From Streptomyces sp. PTY087I2 (GTDB lineage: Bacteria > Actinomycetota > Actinomycetes > Streptomycetales > Streptomycetaceae): a DNA stretch of 64,000 nt. The notes under the pieces are model-generated. The model was not told the origin of the DNA and did no database searches. It worked only from the letters and a program-made list of their open reading frames with translations. Position numbers and translations under genes: made by a program. Where the stretch lies: the NCBI RefSeq assembly GCF_001687325.1, contig NZ_LZRD01000009.1, positions 1-64,000 on the forward strand, read 5' to 3'. Positions 61,290-64,000 of this stretch are shown piece by piece (the first letter of the stretch is position 1; each line of letters starts with the position of its first letter).

Positions 61290-62801
61290 TCAGTACGAGA
61301 AGGCCATCGGCCGGTCGGCGTCTTCGTCGTCGTGGCCGCCGATCTTCGTGGGCGGGTTGAGGTCGTCCTCGGTCAGCTCCGGCGGCCCGGCCTTGATGTA
61401 CTTCACGAGCAGCTTCACCTCGATCACGGCGAGCACCGCGTACAGCAGGGTGAAGACGATCATCGAGGTGAGCACCTCGCCCTGCGAGACACCGGGGGAG
61501 ACCCCGGCACGCGTCTCCAGCACTCCGTAGACCACCCAGGGCTGGCGGCCCATCTCGGTGAAGATCCAGCCCCAGGAGTTGGCGATCAGCGGGAAGAGCA
61601 GCGTCCAGAGCGCGACGAGCCAGTAGAGCTTGGTGAGCCTCGGGCTCAGTGCCTTGTTCCGGAACAGGACCAGATGCGGCACCTCGTCCTCACCGGTCCG
61701 CAGCGCCGGTGGCAGCAGGAACTTCTTCCGGGTCAGCCAGAGCCCCAGGAGGCCGAGGCCGAAGGAGGCCATCCCGAAGCCGATCATCCACCGGAAGCTC
61801 CAGAACGCGACCGGGATGTTGGGCCGGTAGTCGCCGGGACCGTACTTCTCCTGGGAGTCCTTGTTGATGTCGTTGATGCCCGGGACATAGGAGTTCGGGT
61901 CGTTGTTGGCGAGGAAGGACAGTATCCCGGGAAGCGAGATCTCCACGGAGTTGTGGCCCTTGCTGACGTCCCCGTACGCGAAGATCGAGAAGGGCGCCCG
62001 TTCCTGACCGTCCCACAGGGCCTCGGCGGCGGCCATCTTCATCGGCTGCTGCCGGAACATGACCTTCGCGAGGCTGTCGCCGCTCACGGCGGTGAGCAGT
62101 CCGGCGACCACGACGGTGATCAGCCCCAGGCGCAGCGAGGTCCGCATCACCGGGATGTGCTTCTTGCGCGCCAGGTGGAACGCGGCGATGCCGACCATGA
62201 AGGCCCCGCCGACCAGGAACGCCGCCGTGATGGTGTGGAAGAACTGGGTGACGGCGGTGTCCTGGGTGAGCACCCGCCAGAAGTCGGTGAGCTCGGCGCG
62301 GCCGCGCTCCTCGTTGATCCGGTAGCCGACCGGGTGCTGCATCCAGGAGTTGGCGGCCAGGATGAAGTAGGCGGAGAGGATCGTGCCGATCGAGACCATC
62401 CACATGCAGGCCAGGTGGATCTTCTTCGGGAGCTTGTCCCAGCCGAAGATCCACAGACCGATGAAGGTGGACTCGAAGAAGAAGGCGATCAGCGCCTCGA
62501 AGGCGAGCGGAGCGCCGAAGATGTCGCCGACGAAGCGCGAGTAGTCGGACCAGTTCATCCCGAACTGGAACTCCTGGACGATGCCCGTGACGACGCCCAT
62601 GGCGATGTTGATCAGGAACAGCTTGCCCCAGAACTTGGTCGCCCTGAGGTACTTCTCCTTCTCCGTCCGCACCCAGGCGGTCTGCAAGCCGGCGGTGAGC
62701 GCGGCGAGCGAGATCGTCAGGGGGACGAAGAGGAAGTGGTAGACGGTGGTGATGCCGAACTGCCATCGCGCCAGGGTCTCCGGCGCCAGAGCTAGGTCCA
62801 C
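61290..62801 (-). CDS. cydA: Cytochrome bd ubiquinol oxidase subunit I (503 aa)
   Basis: CydA carries haems b558, b595 and d and the quinol site. His of TTVYHFLFVPLTISL, Glu in GIVQEFQFGMNWSDYSRFVG and His in FHTITAAFLVGGAF are in the expected haem-ligand positions. GRQPWVVYGVLETRAG is the conserved quinol-oxidase block. The short Q-loop form seen in actinobacteria is implied by the 503-residue length. Start ATG 62801. A perfect Rex operator lies 86 bp upstream, so expression should rise when NADH accumulates under low oxygen. Confidence 0.97.
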   Translation of the reverse strand: MDLALAPETLARWQFGITTVYHFLFVPLTISLAALTAGLQTAWVRTEKEKYLRATKFWGKLFLINIAMGVVTGIVQEFQFGMNWSDYSRFVGDIFGAPLAFEALIAFFFESTFIGLWIFGWDKLPKKIHLACMWMVSIGTILSAYFILAANSWMQHPVGYRINEERGRAELTDFWRVLTQDTAVTQFFHTITAAFLVGGAFMVGIAAFHLARKKHIPVMRTSLRLGLITVVVAGLLTAVSGDSLAKVMFRQQPMKMAAAEALWDGQERAPFSIFAYGDVSKGHNSVEISLPGILSFLANNDPNSYVPGINDINKDSQEKYGPGDYRPNIPVAFWSFRWMIGFGMASFGLGLLGLWLTRKKFLLPPALRTGEDEVPHLVLFRNKALSPRLTKLYWLVALWTLLFPLIANSWGWIFTEMGRQPWVVYGVLETRAGVSPGVSQGEVLTSMIVFTLLYAVLAVIEVKLLVKYIKAGPPELTEDDLNPPTKIGGHDDEDADRPMAFSY

Positions 62802-62886
62802 GTCGTCAGTCTCCTTACATCGCCGTGGTCACACCGGCACTATGCCCCTTTGATTCCCCCGATTACGGGAGGAAGCGGGGCACGCT

Positions 62887-62902
62887 TGTGAACGCGTTCA
62901 CA
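62887..62902. promoter_or_regulatory. Rex operator (ROP) upstream of cydA
   Basis: TGTGAACGCGTTCACA is a perfect palindrome identical to the Rex site known upstream of cydA in Streptomyces. Rex leaves the DNA when the NADH/NAD+ ratio is high. An additional half site, TTCACAAG, follows directly. Confidence 0.92.
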
Positions 62903-63020
62903 TTCACAAGCAATTATGGCGCACACACTTTCGGACCCTTCGCCGGGGGTACCCCTTTTCGGGCTCCGCCCCGTGCTGTCGGGCTCTCGGCTCCTTGCTG
63001 CCGACCTCGGCGCACACAAA

Positions 63021-63055
63021 GGGCCCCGGACCTCGTCGATCGAGGTCCGGGGCCC
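63021..63055. terminator. Terminator downstream of hisC
   Basis: GGGCCCCGGACCTC pairs perfectly with GAGGTCCGGGGCCC across a 7-nt loop. It separates hisC from the cyd operon promoter. Confidence 0.9.
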
Positions 63056-63087
63056 ACCCGGTCGTAACGGCGGCGCGCCGAGAAGCC

Positions 63088-64000
63088 CTACAGCTCCGCG
63101 CGGAACGCCTCCGCCGCCTTGAGGAACAGGTCGTTGCCCTCGGTCTCGCCGATCGTGATCCGTACGCCCTCGCCCGCGAACGGGCGGACGACCACACCGG
63201 CCCGCTCACAGGCCTTCGCGAAGTCGACGGTCCGCTCGCCGAGCCGCAGCCAGACGAAGTTCGCCTGCGACTCCGGCACCGTCCAGCCCTGGCGCGCCAG
63301 CTCCGCGCTCACCCGGGCGCGCTCGGCGACCAGCGAACCGACCCGGCCCAGCAGCTCGTCCTCCGCGCGGAGCGAGGCCACCGCCGCGTCCTGGGCCAGC
63401 TGGCTCACACCGAAGGGGACGGCGGTCTTCCGCAGCGCCGCGGCCACCGGCTCGTGCGCCACGGCGAACCCGACCCGCAGCCCGGCCAGGCCGTACGCCT
63501 TGGAGAAGGTCCGCAGCACGGCCACATTGGGCCGGTCACGGTAGATCTCGATGCCGTCGGGCACATCGGCGTCGCGGATGAACTCCTTGTACGCCTCGTC
63601 CAGCACCACCAGCACATCGCTCGGCACCCGGTCGAGGAACCGTTCCAGCTCGGCCCGGCGCACCACCGTGCCGGTGGGGTTGTTGGGGTTGCAGACGAAG
63701 ATCAGCCGGGTCCGGTCGGTGATCGCCGCCGCCATCGCGTCGAGGTCGTGCACATCGCCCTCGGTCAGCGGCACCCGGACCGAGGTCGCGCCGCTGACCT
63801 GGGTGATGATCGGGTACGCCTCGAAGGACCGCCAGGCGTAGATGACCTCGTCACCGGGGCCCGACGTGGCCTGGAGCAGCTGCTGGGCCACCCCCACCGA
63901 GCCCGTTCCGGTGGCGAGGTGCGACAGAGGCACACCGAAACGCTCGGCCAGCTCGTTCACCAGGCCGGTGCACGCCAGGTCCGGGTAGCGGTTGAAGTTC
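63088..64000 (-). CDS. hisC: Histidinol-phosphate aminotransferase (partial, N-terminus beyond window)
   Basis: This fold-type I PLP aminotransferase catalyses a late step of histidine synthesis or acts on aromatic amino acids. The open frame runs off the window end ([20 protein letters not shown]). Conserved blocks are [12 protein letters not shown] with the PLP-contacting Asn, [10 protein letters not shown] with Asp, and [15 protein letters not shown] with the Schiff-base lysine. The C-terminal [20 protein letters not shown] is typical. About 304 of roughly 360 residues are present. Streptomyces often carry two HisC paralogues; this is the one near cydA. Confidence 0.93.
   Translation of the reverse strand, partial: NFNRYPDLACTGLVNELAERFGVPLSHLATGTGSVGVAQQLLQATSGPGDEVIYAWRSFEAYPIITQVSGATSVRVPLTEGDVHDLDAMAAAITDRTRLIFVCNPNNPTGTVVRRAELERFLDRVPSDVLVVLDEAYKEFIRDADVPDGIEIYRDRPNVAVLRTFSKAYGLAGLRVGFAVAHEPVAAALRKTAVPFGVSQLAQDAAVASLRAEDELLGRVGSLVAERARVSAELARQGWTVPESQANFVWLRLGERTVDFAKACERAGVVVRPFAGEGVRITIGETEGNDLFLKAAEAFRAEL

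Overview
The window is very GC-rich DNA with GTG starts, overlapping stop/start codons and third-position G/C bias, which points to a Streptomyces-type actinomycete chromosome. From about 21 kb rightwards the gene order (copper genes and dtpA, pheA, serS, cydCD-cydB-cydA, hisC) looks like the conserved core near oriC in Streptomyces. Two parS-like palindromes and several groups of DnaA boxes agree with a position near the origin. This species placement rests on memory of gene order and protein families; no search was run.

Left end (1-5.4 kb): three overlapping genes encode a membrane-linked protein (5' end outside the window), a pseudokinase plus P-loop GTPase-like protein, and a large C-tail-anchored partner. 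They resemble the GTPase/GAP1-type regulated conflict systems of actinobacteria. 5.4-15 kb: cobalamin cluster, with cobN (behind a cobalamin riboswitch), cobG, cobH, a cobI-cobJ fusion, cobK and cbiD. 15-16 kb: a MerR regulator with its own operator.

Accessory region (16-20.9 kb): broken and foreign-looking genes next to a tRNA-Ser(UGA). They include a VOC fragment and a Nudix fragment fused back-to-back with the 3' half of a radical SAM/SPASM maturase. The maturase fragment is followed by a translationally coupled 45-residue candidate RiPP precursor and an APH-family kinase. A 49-bp copy of the tRNA 3' half, a tyrosine-recombinase remnant and two cargo genes mark the remains of an integrated element.

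Core region (21-64 kb): a coupled secreted protein/lipoprotein pair, an HtrA-like protease, GDPD, SpoIIAB-type ATPases and a GAF-SpoIIE phosphatase, a DUF5926-like protein, a prim-pol-like protein and a Xaa-Pro aminopeptidase. Then comes a copper-handling operon (YcnI, Sco, PCuAC, CopCD, Tat-exported DyP peroxidase), pheA, serS, two HAD phosphatases, a phage-regulator-like protein, a four-gene ABC exporter operon and a peptidase/hydrolase-SDR/MerR operon. The region ends with kptA, an F420-type oxidoreductase, a GAF histidine kinase, the cytochrome bd operon with a Rex operator, and hisC (truncated by the window end).

The most unusual parts are the GTPase/pseudokinase operon, the decaying RiPP locus with its tRNA attachment remnant, and the repeated DnaA-box groups at 40.9-41.2, 44.0, 48.3 and 52.1 kb.
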